Shown piece by piece: positions 27,103-35,300 of a stretch of DNA of 64,000 nucleotides; position 1 is the stretch's first letter, and every line of letters begins with the position of its first letter. Under the pieces are notes generated by a model, which was given only the letters and a program-made list of their open reading frames with translations, did not search any database and was not told where the DNA came from. Where the stretch lies: positions 248,001-312,000 of the forward strand of contig NZ_BLKZ01000001.1 of assembly GCF_010723575.1 (NCBI RefSeq), given 5' to 3'. Source of the stretch: Mycobacterium bourgelatii. GTDB taxonomy: Bacteria; Actinomycetota; Actinomycetes; Mycobacteriales; Mycobacteriaceae. The translations under genes were made by a program, and so were the position numbers.

Positions 27103-28323
27103 GTGACGGACGAACGTTCGGTCCGCACCCCGAAGGCACTGCCCGACGGCGTCAGCCAAGCCACCATCGGCGTGCGCGGCGGGTTGCTGCGCTCCGGGTT
27201 CGACGAGACCGCCGAGTCGATGTTCTTGACGTCCGGGTATGTCTACCCGTCGGCGGGGGTCGCCGAGCAGTCGTTTACCGGCGAGGTCGACCATTTCGTC
27301 TACTCGCGGTACGGCAACCCGACCGTCAGCATGTTCGAGGAACGGTTGCGGCTGATCGAGGGGGCGCCGGCGGCGTTCGGCACCGCTAGCGGCATGGCCG
27401 CCGTGTTCGTCTCATTGGGTGCGTTGTTGGGTGCTGGCGACCGGTTGGTCGCGGCGCGCAGCCTGTTCGGCTCCTGCTTCGTGGTGTGCAACGAGATCCT
27501 GCCGCGCTGGGGCGTCGAGACCGTTTTCGTCGACGGCGACGACCTCTCCCAGTGGGAAGAGGCCCTGTCGGTGCCCACCCAGGCGGTGTTCTTCGAGACG
27601 CCGTCCAACCCGATGCAGTCCCTGGTGGACATCGCCGCGGTGACCGAGCTGGCGCATGCGGCGGGCGCAAAAGTGGTGTTGGACAACGTCTTCGCGACGC
27701 CGCTGCTGCAGCAGGGCATTCCACTCGGGGTCGACGTGGTGGTGTATTCGGGCACCAAACACATCGACGGCCAGGGCCGGGTGTTGGGCGGCGCGATCCT
27801 CGGCGACAAGGAGTACATCGACGGGCCGGTGCAGAAGCTGATGCGGCACACCGGCCCGGCGCTGAGCGCGTTCAATGCCTGGGTGTTGCTGAAAGGCCTT
27901 GAGACACTGGCGGTTCGAGTCCAGTATGCCAATGCCTCGGCGCAACGCATCGCCGAGTTTCTGGAGGGACATCCTGCGGTGCGCTGGGTGCGTTACCCAT
28001 TCCTGCCGTCGCACCCGCAGTACGACCTTGCCAAGCGCCAAATGAGCGGCGGCGGAACGGTTGTCACCTTCGAGCTGGACGCCGCGGAGGGTGCCGCCAA
28101 GCAGCGGGCGTTCGAAGTGCTGGACAAGCTGCGGCTGGTGGACATCTCCAACAACCTGGGTGACGCGAAATCGCTTGTCACACATCCGGCTACCACGACT
28201 CACCGCGCCATGGGGCCGGAGGGCCGCGCCGCCATCGGACTGGGTGACGGCGTGGTCCGCATCTCCGTTGGCCTGGAAGGCACCGACGATCTGATCGCCG
28301 ATATCGACCAGGCGCTGAGTTAG
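27103..28323 (+). CDS. metZ: O-succinylhomoserine sulfhydrylase
   Basis: This 406-residue enzyme is a PLP-dependent Cys/Met-metabolism protein. It makes homocysteine from O-succinylhomoserine and sulfide. The PLP lysine is in VYSGTKHIDGQGRVLGGAI; other family blocks are YSRYGNPTVSMFEERL, TASGMAAVF, ETPSNPMQSLVDI and SLVTHPATTTH. The length equals the M. tuberculosis enzyme. Initiation is at GTG, 7 bp after the rhodanese gene, in an apparent purT-rhodanese-metZ operon. It converges with ndh, 10 bp away. Confidence 0.94.
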   Translation: MTDERSVRTPKALPDGVSQATIGVRGGLLRSGFDETAESMFLTSGYVYPSAGVAEQSFTGEVDHFVYSRYGNPTVSMFEERLRLIEGAPAAFGTASGMAAVFVSLGALLGAGDRLVAARSLFGSCFVVCNEILPRWGVETVFVDGDDLSQWEEALSVPTQAVFFETPSNPMQSLVDIAAVTELAHAAGAKVVLDNVFATPLLQQGIPLGVDVVVYSGTKHIDGQGRVLGGAILGDKEYIDGPVQKLMRHTGPALSAFNAWVLLKGLETLAVRVQYANASAQRIAEFLEGHPAVRWVRYPFLPSHPQYDLAKRQMSGGGTVVTFELDAAEGAAKQRAFEVLDKLRLVDISNNLGDAKSLVTHPATTTHRAMGPEGRAAIGLGDGVVRISVGLEGTDDLIADIDQALS

Positions 28324-28333
28324 CCGCTAGCCG

Positions 28334-29764
28334 TTAGCCGGCTTTCTGCTCGGCCCGTTCGGCTCGTTCGGCGGCGGCCAAGGCGCCCTGGCTTTCGGCG
28401 GGTCCGATCCCTTGGCTTTCTTCCATCCACTTGGTCACGACTCGGGCGTAGATCATCTGGCTGGTGATCGCCATCTGCCCCCGGGTGCGGCCCAGGAAGG
28501 AAATCACCCAGGAGAACAACGCGGCGATCCGGTTGCGGTGACCGACCAGGTACGCCAGGTGCAGCACCAGCCATGCCAACCAGGCGATGAAGCCGCCGAA
28601 CTCCAACTTGCCGATCTGCGCCACGGCGCTGTACCGGGAGATGGTGGCCATGCTGCCCTTGTTGAAGTACTTGAACGGCTCGCGGTTGGCGGGGTCGTCC
28701 TTGCCTTTGACGGCGTGCTTGATCACCTTGGTCGCGTACGCCGCACCCTGGATCGCGCCCTGCGCCATCCCCGGCACGCCGGGCACCGACGCGAGGTCGC
28801 CGATGACGAAGACGTTCGGGTGGCCCTTGACGGTGAGGTCGGGTTCGACGATCACCCGTCCGGCCCGGTCCGTTTCGGTGCCGTCGGACTGTTCGGCGAC
28901 CAGCTTGCCCAGCTCGCTGGCCTGGACGCCCGCCGCCCACACCTTGACCGCGCATTCGATGCGGCGTTCCCCGGACTCCTTCTCCTTGATGGTGATGCCC
29001 TTGTAGTCCACGGCCGTCACCATCGCGTTGAGCTGGACTTCTACGTCCATCTTCTCCAGCCGCCGTTGCGCTTTGCCACCCAACTTCTCGCCCATCGGCG
29101 GCAGCACCAACGGGGCGGCGTCGACCAAAACCACCCGGCACTCGCTGGGCGTGATGGTTCGGAAGGCCCCGGCGAGGGTGCGTTCGGCGAGTTCGACGAT
29201 CTGCCCGGCCACCTCGACGCCGGTCGGCCCGGCGCCCACCACCACGAAGGTCAGGCGGCGTTCACGCTCGGCGGGGTCGGTGGTCACCTCGGCGGCCTCG
29301 AACGAGCCGAGGATTCGGCCGCGCAGTTCCAGCGCGTCGTCGATGGTCTTCATGCCGGGGGCGAACGTGGCGAAGTGATCGTTTCCGAAGTAGGACTGCT
29401 GGGAGCCGGACGCCACGATCAGGCTGTCGTATGGTGTCACGGTCTCCATGTCCAACAACTTCGACGTGACCGTCTGGTCTTTCAGGTTGATGTCCTTGAC
29501 CTCGCCCAGCAAGACGCGCACGTTCTTCTGTCGACGCAGGATCAGGCGGGTGGTCGGGGCGATATCGCCTTCGGACAAAATGCCCGTGGCCACCTGGTAG
29601 AGGAGCGGTTGAAACAGGTGGGTGGTCGTCTTGGAGATCAGGGTGATGTCGACGTCAGCGCGCTTGAGCTTCCGAGCCGCGTTCAGGCCGCCGAACCCGC
29701 TACCGATGATGACGACGCGGTGGCGCTTTTCGGCGGGCGCGAGTTCGGTCGATGGGGGCGTCAT
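28334..29764 (-). CDS. ndhA: Type II NADH dehydrogenase (NdhA-like)
   Basis: This 476-residue flavoprotein oxidises NADH and reduces menaquinone without pumping protons, at the inner face of the membrane. FAD binding is shown by VVIIGSGFGGLNAARKL at the N-terminus and FVIGDLASVPG later; the NADH Rossmann motif is VVVGAGPTGVEVAGQIVELA. Near the C-terminus hydrophobic segments (FGGFIAWLAWLVLHLAYLVG) anchor it to the membrane. By order next to metZ it is the NdhA (Rv0392c) type. The ATG has AGGAGG upstream. Confidence 0.92.
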   Translation of the reverse strand: MTPPSTELAPAEKRHRVVIIGSGFGGLNAARKLKRADVDITLISKTTTHLFQPLLYQVATGILSEGDIAPTTRLILRRQKNVRVLLGEVKDINLKDQTVTSKLLDMETVTPYDSLIVASGSQQSYFGNDHFATFAPGMKTIDDALELRGRILGSFEAAEVTTDPAERERRLTFVVVGAGPTGVEVAGQIVELAERTLAGAFRTITPSECRVVLVDAAPLVLPPMGEKLGGKAQRRLEKMDVEVQLNAMVTAVDYKGITIKEKESGERRIECAVKVWAAGVQASELGKLVAEQSDGTETDRAGRVIVEPDLTVKGHPNVFVIGDLASVPGVPGMAQGAIQGAAYATKVIKHAVKGKDDPANREPFKYFNKGSMATISRYSAVAQIGKLEFGGFIAWLAWLVLHLAYLVGHRNRIAALFSWVISFLGRTRGQMAITSQMIYARVVTKWMEESQGIGPAESQGALAAAERAERAEQKAG

Positions 29765-29853
29765 GGTCCTCCTTCAAAGTGGTCGCTGCTGCGCTTGTAC
29801 CACCCTATGACTCAAATTAGTCCGGGCACTATAGCAATGCGCCTGGTTGTTCG

Positions 29854-29881
29854 TTTACAGAATACGGGTAGGGGGTATAGT
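29854..29881 (+). promoter_or_regulatory. Promoter with embedded CsoR/RicR-like copper operator
   Basis: TTTACA at 29854-29859 and TATAGT at 29876-29881 are separated by 16 bp. Between and overlapping them is ATACGGGTAGGGGGTAT (29862-29878), a pseudo-palindrome with ATAC and GTAT ends and a G-rich core, close to CsoR/RicR copper-repressor sites. The predicted transcript start falls at or next to the GTG at 29890, implying a leaderless mRNA. Repression by a copper-released regulator is inference supported by the LpqS-like gene that follows. Confidence 0.65.
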
Positions 29882-29889
29882 ATGGCCGC

Positions 29890-30264
29890 GTGTTACCAGC
29901 CCCACCCCGCACCGCCGTCGCCGCGATAGTCGCGACATGGCTGGTGTTGGGAATGGCCGGGTTGCATTGTGGAATACCGCAATTGGCCTTCGGCTTGGGC
30001 GATCAATCCAAGGCGGTGGTGCTGACCGTCGACCATGATCAGGCCGGTGACGGCGCATCGGCATGCCCGGCGAAATTCGCGACCGCGATTTCGCCGCGCG
30101 CGACGATCGCGTTGGCCGCACTTGGGTTGGTGGCGGTGGTCGGTGTCATCGTGGCGTGGGCTGCCTTCGTTGTGCGGCCGGGTGGGCGGAGTCCGCCCGC
30201 TGAGTCGGTTCTTTCTGTTTCCGGACGAGATCTCCTCACCAGGTTCTGTCTAGCCCGTCAGTGA
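29890..30264 (+). CDS. LpqS-like small membrane-associated protein, probably copper-regulated
   Basis: This 124-residue protein has an N-terminal hydrophobic signal/anchor (about residues 8-27) ending near LHCGIPQ, a polar middle with VDHDQAGDGASACPAKFATAISPRA, a second hydrophobic helix (about 80-100), and the C-terminus GRDLLTRFCLARQ. That tail and the CPxxxATA block resemble LpqS (Rv0847), a member of the RicR copper regulon of M. tuberculosis. The cysteines and histidines could bind Cu(I). The GTG start is just downstream of a copper-type operator promoter. An intrinsic terminator overlaps the stop codon, so it is a single-gene unit. Confidence 0.7.
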   Translation: MLPAPPRTAVAAIVATWLVLGMAGLHCGIPQLAFGLGDQSKAVVLTVDHDQAGDGASACPAKFATAISPRATIALAALGLVAVVGVIVAWAAFVVRPGGRSPPAESVLSVSGRDLLTRFCLARQ

Positions 30265-30309
30265 TCGCTGCCGTGGCGGCTTCGGCTGCCTGACGCGATC
30301 ACTTTTTTT
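30260..30309 (+). terminator. Intrinsic terminator of the LpqS-like gene
   Basis: AGTGATCGC at 30260-30268 pairs perfectly with GCGATCACT at 30295-30303, with a shorter inner GC hairpin, and seven T residues follow (30303-30309). The stop codon lies within the left arm. This is a classical stem plus T-run terminator, which is uncommon in mycobacteria. Confidence 0.8.
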
Positions 30310-30360
30310 ACGGCACAGACATGAAGTCTTTACGGGTAAAACCGTTGGAGGTCAAAGGAA

Positions 30361-31425
30361 ATGGACTTTGGCGCATTACCGCCCGAGGTCAACTCTGCAA
30401 AGATGTATTCCGGCCCCGGTGCGGGGTCGATGCTCGCCGCCGCGGCGTTCTGGGAAGGAATCGCCGAGGAGCTGTACGCCGCGGCCCGATCGTGTGAAGC
30501 GGTCGTTTCGGTCCTGACCAGCGAAAGCTGGCAGAGCCCGGCGGCGGTGGCGATGACGGCCGCCGTGGCCCCGTATGTGGCCTGGCTGAGTCTCACGGCG
30601 GGACAGGCGCAAGAGGCGGCTGCCCAGGCCGCTGCGGCTGCGGCGGCGTTCGAAACGGCGTTCGCGGCGACGGTGCCGCCGCCGGTTATTGCCGCGAACC
30701 GGGCGACATTGCTGGCCCTGTTGGCAACAAACGTGTTGGGTGTCAACGCTCCGGCGATCGCGGCCGTGGAGGCTCAGTACGGCGAGATGTGGGCACAGGA
30801 CGCCGCCGCGATGTACGGCTATGCCGCTAACGCGGCGGAAGCGGCGACATTGACGGCATTCACGGTGCCCGACGCGGTGGCAGACCCGGCTGGTCTCGCC
30901 GAACAGGCACTGGCTGTCACCCAGGTCGTGCCTTCTGCGTTGCAGCAGCTGGCCTCGCCGGTCAGCGCATGTGCCTCGACCATGAGTTCGTCGCTGTCGT
31001 CACTGTCGTCGATGAGTTCGGTGGCCAAGTCGTTGGGTACGGCCGCTGCCGCTGCCGAGACTGGTGTGGCCGGCGGCGTGGCCGGGGGAGTGGCGGGCGG
31101 CGAAATCGCCGGGATTGCCTTGCCGGCAGGACTTTTCGCTGGCTTGGGTAGCGCCCCGCCGCCGGTGACGGCTTCGTTGGGCAAGGCGACGTCGCTGGGA
31201 CCGCTGTCTGTTCCGCACACGTGGACTTCGAGTGCTGTTGCGTCTCGGGCCGCCGCCGAGGCCGCGCCGTCCGGTGTGGCGCCGCTTCTTGCCGGTGAGG
31301 GAAACCTGTTGAGCGGCTTGCCGGTCACGGGTATGCCGCCGCGTGGCGAAGGCGTCGTCAGCACGTCTACACAACGGGCGGGGGTGCGTCCCACGGTGAT
31401 GCCGCGACCGGAGTTGATCGGCTAG
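30361..31425 (+). CDS. PPE family protein, SVP subgroup
   Basis: This 354-residue protein starts MDFGALPPEVNSAKMYSGPG, with the Pro-Pro-Glu motif at residues 8-10, and has a PPE domain of about 180 residues (including WxG-type SESWQSPAAVAMTAAV). The C-terminal region has Ala/Gly repeats with GGVAGGVAGG and the SVP-subgroup signature LGPLSVPHTW. PPE proteins are secreted by ESX systems, usually paired with a PE partner; none is adjacent. The ATG has AAAGGAA upstream and follows the terminator of the LpqS-like gene. The function of this member is unknown. Confidence 0.92.
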   Translation: MDFGALPPEVNSAKMYSGPGAGSMLAAAAFWEGIAEELYAAARSCEAVVSVLTSESWQSPAAVAMTAAVAPYVAWLSLTAGQAQEAAAQAAAAAAAFETAFAATVPPPVIAANRATLLALLATNVLGVNAPAIAAVEAQYGEMWAQDAAAMYGYAANAAEAATLTAFTVPDAVADPAGLAEQALAVTQVVPSALQQLASPVSACASTMSSSLSSLSSMSSVAKSLGTAAAAAETGVAGGVAGGVAGGEIAGIALPAGLFAGLGSAPPPVTASLGKATSLGPLSVPHTWTSSAVASRAAAEAAPSGVAPLLAGEGNLLSGLPVTGMPPRGEGVVSTSTQRAGVRPTVMPRPELIG

Positions 31426-31762
31426 GTGGCGGGCAGGCGCAGAACAAGGCCGCGCCAACGCATTTCGATCCGATTGCCGGACTCCGGAGCTCGCTTGACT
31501 GCGCTCGACGTGCCGTGTGGGTTCGGCTACCCCACGAAGAGCCATCGTCCTGGTGTCCATCGAAGGCTCGTAACAGGCCGAGCGGGACAACCTTCGGCGC
31601 TCGTCACGGCTTCGTCCTTGGCCGTGGGGGACGACGGCCACGAAGCGTGTGTTTACGATTTCAGGCGGCACCCGGCCCGCGAATGCTCGGTTCAAGGGCG
31701 TGAAGCCCAGATCCGAGCCTGCCTGGTTCGCGGGCTGGTGTGCCGCGCCACCGAAACCGCCT
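31426..31762. other. Left edge of accessory island, no convincing gene
   Basis: About 340 bp between the PPE gene and the metalloprotease gene. Open frames exist on both strands, but none has a recognisable domain, RBS or typical codon pattern. A possible att site was looked for by eye and not found. It may be decayed coding sequence at the junction of the island with conserved DNA. Confidence 0.4.
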
Positions 31763-32296
31763 CTACGCCGTGCCGAGCATCCTTGCAACGATCTCACGTG
31801 TCGGCAACGCCCCGCTGAGCAGCTCTGATGCCACGAATTGCATTACAGGCCAACAGCGTTCAAGCTCCCCGAACCACGCCTGATCGTGTGGGCCGGGAAT
31901 GACCGGTTGCGGTTCTTCGCCACTCAGGGCCGCTATCAGGTGGTCGCTTGGAAAGAAGTCGAGGTCGGGTGCGTAGTCCCGTAGGTCGGACTCGTTCGAC
32001 CACAGCGCATCTTCGACCTCTTGAATGAACGACCGGCCTTTGGCATTGACACTGTCGATGGACAGGGCGGCGGGCCATTGCACCCGCGCTTCTGCCCACG
32101 GCCCTGCGTACGTCACGAAGTGGTGATGCTCGCCCACATCATGGATCAAGATACCGCCGTCACGGGTGAGCGTCGGCTCCAGAGTCACACCGCTGAACGT
32201 GCCACCACGAAGCACCACAGCGACGGCATGTCCAGCTTCGTGGTGTGCCGTCAGGTTTCGTTCATAGTCGTCTGACCGGCTACGCTCAGCATTCAT
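31763..32296 (-). CDS. Stand-alone HEAGH zinc metalloprotease-like protein
   Basis: This 177-residue protein has an HExxH zinc motif near its N-terminus in the form AHHEAGHAVAVVLRGGTFSGVTL, which resembles the FtsH (M41) protease domain. It lacks the FtsH transmembrane and AAA+ parts. An extended middle (WAEARVQWPAALSIDSVNAKG) would match the region holding the third zinc ligand in M41, though I cannot assign it firmly. It is in the accessory island, minus strand, with no conserved neighbour. Such lone M41-like proteins occur in actinobacterial mobile DNA. Substrate unknown. Confidence 0.65.
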   Translation of the reverse strand: MNAERSRSDDYERNLTAHHEAGHAVAVVLRGGTFSGVTLEPTLTRDGGILIHDVGEHHHFVTYAGPWAEARVQWPAALSIDSVNAKGRSFIQEVEDALWSNESDLRDYAPDLDFFPSDHLIAALSGEEPQPVIPGPHDQAWFGELERCWPVMQFVASELLSGALPTREIVARMLGTA

Positions 32297-32375
32297 CGCG
32301 CCGCGATGCTACCCGCCGACACACGCCGTCACACACAAACTCACAGCGCGTTGTGAAGTTCTCATCGTCGCGTTG

Positions 32376-32480
32376 ATGCTGATGTTCTCCGCTTTCGTCG
32401 TGATCTACACCGGCACGACGGCCGGCCTCATCGCGGTCGGCCAGATGATCGGGCTCATCATCGAGGCCTTCCTGCCGTGA
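32376..32480 (+). CDS. Possible 34-residue hydrophobic peptide
   Basis: An ATG at 32376 opens a 34-codon frame encoding an almost entirely hydrophobic peptide (begins MLMFSAFVVIYTGTTAGLI, ends IIEAFLP). The frame is open for about 25 codons upstream, so it could also be the tail of a decayed membrane protein. No good RBS is seen. Listed because the pattern of Ala/Ile/Val/Gly with one central charge-poor helix is not random-looking. Confidence 0.3.
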   Translation: MLMFSAFVVIYTGTTAGLIAVGQMIGLIIEAFLP

Positions 32481-32548
32481 TGGCTGCGACGAGGTCGCCG
32501 GGCCGATCACCCCCGGACACACTGTGGGATGGTTCGCTCGTCGTCGGG

Positions 32549-33213
32549 CTACTTCGGATGGTCGGCGGGGGAGGGGCGTTGAATCAGCCATGGCCATTGA
32601 GACCGCCATGCTTGCGGTGAGTCATCATCATCGTTGGGTATGCCTAGCTCTTCTCGAATCGCATTGTGCAACTCGCTTAGGGCAGTGCCCCACTCTTGTG
32701 CGGATTTCGGCAGTTCATCGGCGATGTCTGCGACGTGCATCTGGCTCACTATCATCCGGTACGTGACGCCAGCGATCTGTGCCCTGTGGGCAAAGGCGAG
32801 CACCCTCGGTGATCCGTAGATTTGGGCTGCTTCCATGGCCGTCTGTAGGTCGGCGTCGCGACTAGCCACCTCGGGGTCATCCGATCCCACCTCGCGTCGG
32901 GCGACCTTCCCGAGGTACTTCATCGTCAGCATGAGGACGCCGAAGGCCGCCCGATAGAGGTCGACGTACGTGCTGCGACGGAATTCGAATGTCCTCGCCG
33001 CGTCTTCGCGGGCCCATCGAGCTTGCTCCCGCTGAGTTTCCGGGCCCAATTGGCGGCCTCCCGTTGGTCGGCACGGCGCTGGGTGAGCCAGACGCCGCCC
33101 AGACCAGCGACCGCCGTGCCAAGGAGGCCGAGCCCGGCGACAGCCAGGGGAGCCAAAGAGGTGTGGTGTTCATTCAAAGGATAATCGCGCGCCACCGTGA
33201 CAATCGGCTGCAC
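32549..33213 (-). pseudogene. Membrane-anchored helical protein broken by a frameshift
   Basis: Two minus-strand frames together encode one plausible protein. The first, from GTG at 33213, gives a helix SLAPLAVAGLGLLGTAVAGLGG and then VWLTQRRADQREAANWAR. The second, ending at 32549, continues ETQREQARWAREDAARTFEFRRSTYVDLYRAAFGVLM and runs about 160 residues. The join needs one extra base near 33037-33045 (a run reading CCCGG on the minus strand). The result would be a membrane protein with a charged coiled-coil stalk of Gln/Arg/Glu repeats. It may be a pseudogene or a sequencing error. Function unknown. Confidence 0.6.
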
Positions 33214-33400
33214 TCGTGGAGCGCGTGTTCATCTCGAACCCTACGGTAGCCACCTGGGCCCAGCCCGGCCTGGACGACATCGAATCGTGCCGCCATCGCC
33301 GCCGATGGCTACGAACGCGACGACCAGCCTTTTGTGCTGCGCGCTGGCCCTGGGTCAGCGCGGCGCTGGCGCAGGGGGTGCGTCGGCGGCACATGGCACA

Positions 33401-34843
33401 GTGAGGGGCGTGGCATTCGAAGTGGCTGACGTTAACGAATCCGCCAGAAGCGTGGTCCTCGATATCGAGGAATCCCACATCGCCGATCTCAAGGCCATCG
33501 AGGTCGCACCAAACAAGCTGACCAAGTCGCTTTCGGCCTTCGCGAACGCTGAGGGTGGCGAGCTATACATCGGCATCGATGAAGACAAATCCACTGGCGT
33601 TCGGACGTGGCGCGGATTCGCCAACATCGAGGAAGCCAACGGTCATGTGCAGGCTCTTGAGGCCACCTTCCCTCTCGGGCAATTCGTCGATTACCAGTTC
33701 CTCCGGGCAAGTGCAGCGCCGGGAGACGGCGTCGTCCTTAAGGTATCGGTGCTGAAGACACCTGCTGTTCGTGTCGCATCGGACGGAAAGGCGTATGTGC
33801 GGCGTGGCGCACAAAACCTTCCGGTCGTTGATTCAGAAGCCCTCAGGCGTCTCGAATACCTCAAAGGGGTAAGCAGTTTCGAGACTCACCCTGTCGACGT
33901 CCCGGTAGACCTTGTCAGTGATTCATTCACCATCACCGAATTCCTCATGGAGGTCGTTCCGACGGTCGATGCGGTTGACCCTTGGCTACGTAAGCAGTTG
34001 CTCGTCCGCGACGAAAAGCCAACCGTCGCTGCGCTGCTGCTATTTTCCGATGAACCCCAAGTCGCCCTGCCGAAGCAGTCAGCGATCAAGGTTTACCGTT
34101 ACGCCACATCCGATGCAGTAGGGTCCCGTTCAAACCTTCAGGGCCAGCCCTTGACCATCGAGGGGCCGATCTACGACGTAATTCGCGAAGGGGTATCGAC
34201 GGCTGTCGACATTGTTCAAGGTATCCGCATACTGGGACCAACTAAGCTAGAGGATATTTCGTACCCCGAGGTCACACTGCACGAGATCATCACGAACGCA
34301 GTGCTGCACCGCGATTACAGCATCGCCGATGACATTCACGTCCGCATCTTCGATAACCGTATAGAGGTTGAAAGCCCAGGTGGTCTTCCAGCCCACATCA
34401 CTGCCGAAAATATTCTGGAAGAACGTTTTTCGCGAAACGGCACCATAGTGAGATGGATCAATAAGTTCCCCGATCCACCGAATAAGGATGTCGGAGAGGG
34501 GTTGACTGCAGCTTTTGATGCCATGCGCGATCTGAAGTTGAAGTCGCCTGAGATCGAGGACAAAGGCACATCGGTGCTCGTGCGCATCGTGCATGAACGC
34601 CTCGCCTCTCCAGCAGAAATGATCACCGAATACCTGCAGAGCCACAATGAGATTACGAACACTATCGTGCGACAACTGACGGGAATCGGCTCGGAAAATC
34701 AGGTAAAGACGATCTTCAAGAACATGATCACTTCCGGAGCACTTGAGCGGATCCCCGGCCGCTCCCAGCGATACGCTGCCTACAGGCTGCCCACAGAAGC
34801 CGACGATCAACCCCAGCTGGAGCTACCAGAGGGAGCGAATTAG
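33401..34843 (+). CDS. Schlafen/AlbA_2-type domain ATP-binding protein
   Basis: This 480-residue protein has an N-terminal AlbA_2 (Schlafen-like) domain: IEVAPNKLTKSLSAFANAEGGELYIGIDED and KAYVRRGAQN. A C-terminal GHKL-type ATPase-like domain follows (HATPase_c_4 family) with LHEIITNAVLHRDYSIADDIHVRIFDNRIEVESPGGLP, where NAVLHRDY is the N-box. A winged-helix-like tail ends it (NTIVRQLTGIGSENQVKTIFKNM). Such proteins are annotated as putative transcriptional regulators or helicase-like, and are frequent on mobile and defence islands. Base composition is visibly more AT-rich than neighbours. The start is uncertain: GTG 33401, GTG 33410 or ATG 33305. Confidence 0.75.
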   Translation: MRGVAFEVADVNESARSVVLDIEESHIADLKAIEVAPNKLTKSLSAFANAEGGELYIGIDEDKSTGVRTWRGFANIEEANGHVQALEATFPLGQFVDYQFLRASAAPGDGVVLKVSVLKTPAVRVASDGKAYVRRGAQNLPVVDSEALRRLEYLKGVSSFETHPVDVPVDLVSDSFTITEFLMEVVPTVDAVDPWLRKQLLVRDEKPTVAALLLFSDEPQVALPKQSAIKVYRYATSDAVGSRSNLQGQPLTIEGPIYDVIREGVSTAVDIVQGIRILGPTKLEDISYPEVTLHEIITNAVLHRDYSIADDIHVRIFDNRIEVESPGGLPAHITAENILEERFSRNGTIVRWINKFPDPPNKDVGEGLTAAFDAMRDLKLKSPEIEDKGTSVLVRIVHERLASPAEMITEYLQSHNEITNTIVRQLTGIGSENQVKTIFKNMITSGALERIPGRSQRYAAYRLPTEADDQPQLELPEGAN

Positions 34844-34925
34844 ATGTGGCGAATTCGTCGATGCTGGTCACCCCCGAGGGCATCGCCGCAACCGGCGACG
34901 CCACATAGCGTATCCGCATACGCTA
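34844..34925. repeat. Cluster of strong inverted repeats after the AlbA_2 gene
   Basis: Immediately after the stop codon, ATGTGGCG (34844-34851) pairs with CGCCACAT (34899-34906), enclosing a second stem CGATGC/GCATCG (34859-34864 and 34880-34885). Next to it, TAGCGTAT/ATACGCTA (34906-34913 and 34918-34925) forms a perfect 8-bp hairpin with a CCGC loop. A terminator, structured RNA or recombination site are all possible. Confidence 0.55.
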
Positions 34926-35165
34926 ACGGGCATCGTAAGTCGCGCCCATGACGCGCTCGCGGTACCACAGCTCGGTGCACCACGACGCCCCGCCGTTGTC
35001 ATGAAATCAGGCGGCGATCTCCGGGGCGTCCAATGCGAATTCCCCATCTGACGGAGCTGACAGCGCGCAATGAGGCATCGATGACCACGCCGCCCAGCGC
35101 TGGCGCATTGCCCCCGACTACGGTTTTCCGTTGGCTCGGCGCGGCGCCAATTTCGGCGCGCCGTG
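34926..35165. other. Right edge of accessory island, no convincing gene
   Basis: About 240 bp with no recognisable gene. Short frames are present, but they have no RBS, domain or clear codon bias. It separates the inverted-repeat cluster from the small basic reading frame and the conserved Rv0398c-like gene. Confidence 0.35.
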
Positions 35166-35300
35166 ATGGGCTCGGCCGAACGCAAACGAAACCGGGAAGC
35201 TCGCGAAAAGGCGAAAGCCATCCGAGCCGCTAGGGCCAGGGGCGAATACGGCTTCGATGCTCCCAAAGCCGACCCCGGTGACGATCCGCCACCGTTCTAG
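35166..35300 (+). CDS. Possible 44-residue basic/acidic small protein
   Basis: The ATG at 35166 opens a frame encoding an extremely charged peptide: it starts MGSAERKRNREAREKAKAIR, then an Ala/Arg helix, and ends in an acidic proline-rich tail PKADPGDDPPPF. The composition (long Arg/Lys/Glu helix plus acidic tail) resembles real small actinobacterial proteins more than a chance frame. A GTG one codon earlier is an alternative start. Its stop shares a CTAG with the stop of the convergent secreted-protein gene. No RBS is evident. Confidence 0.4.
   Translation: MGSAERKRNREAREKAKAIRAARARGEYGFDAPKADPGDDPPPF

Noticed and set aside
31441..31560. tRNA-like stretch with GGGTTCGGCTACCCC
   Set aside because: The putative T-arm has a loop of the wrong size and no acceptor or anticodon stems could be formed around it.
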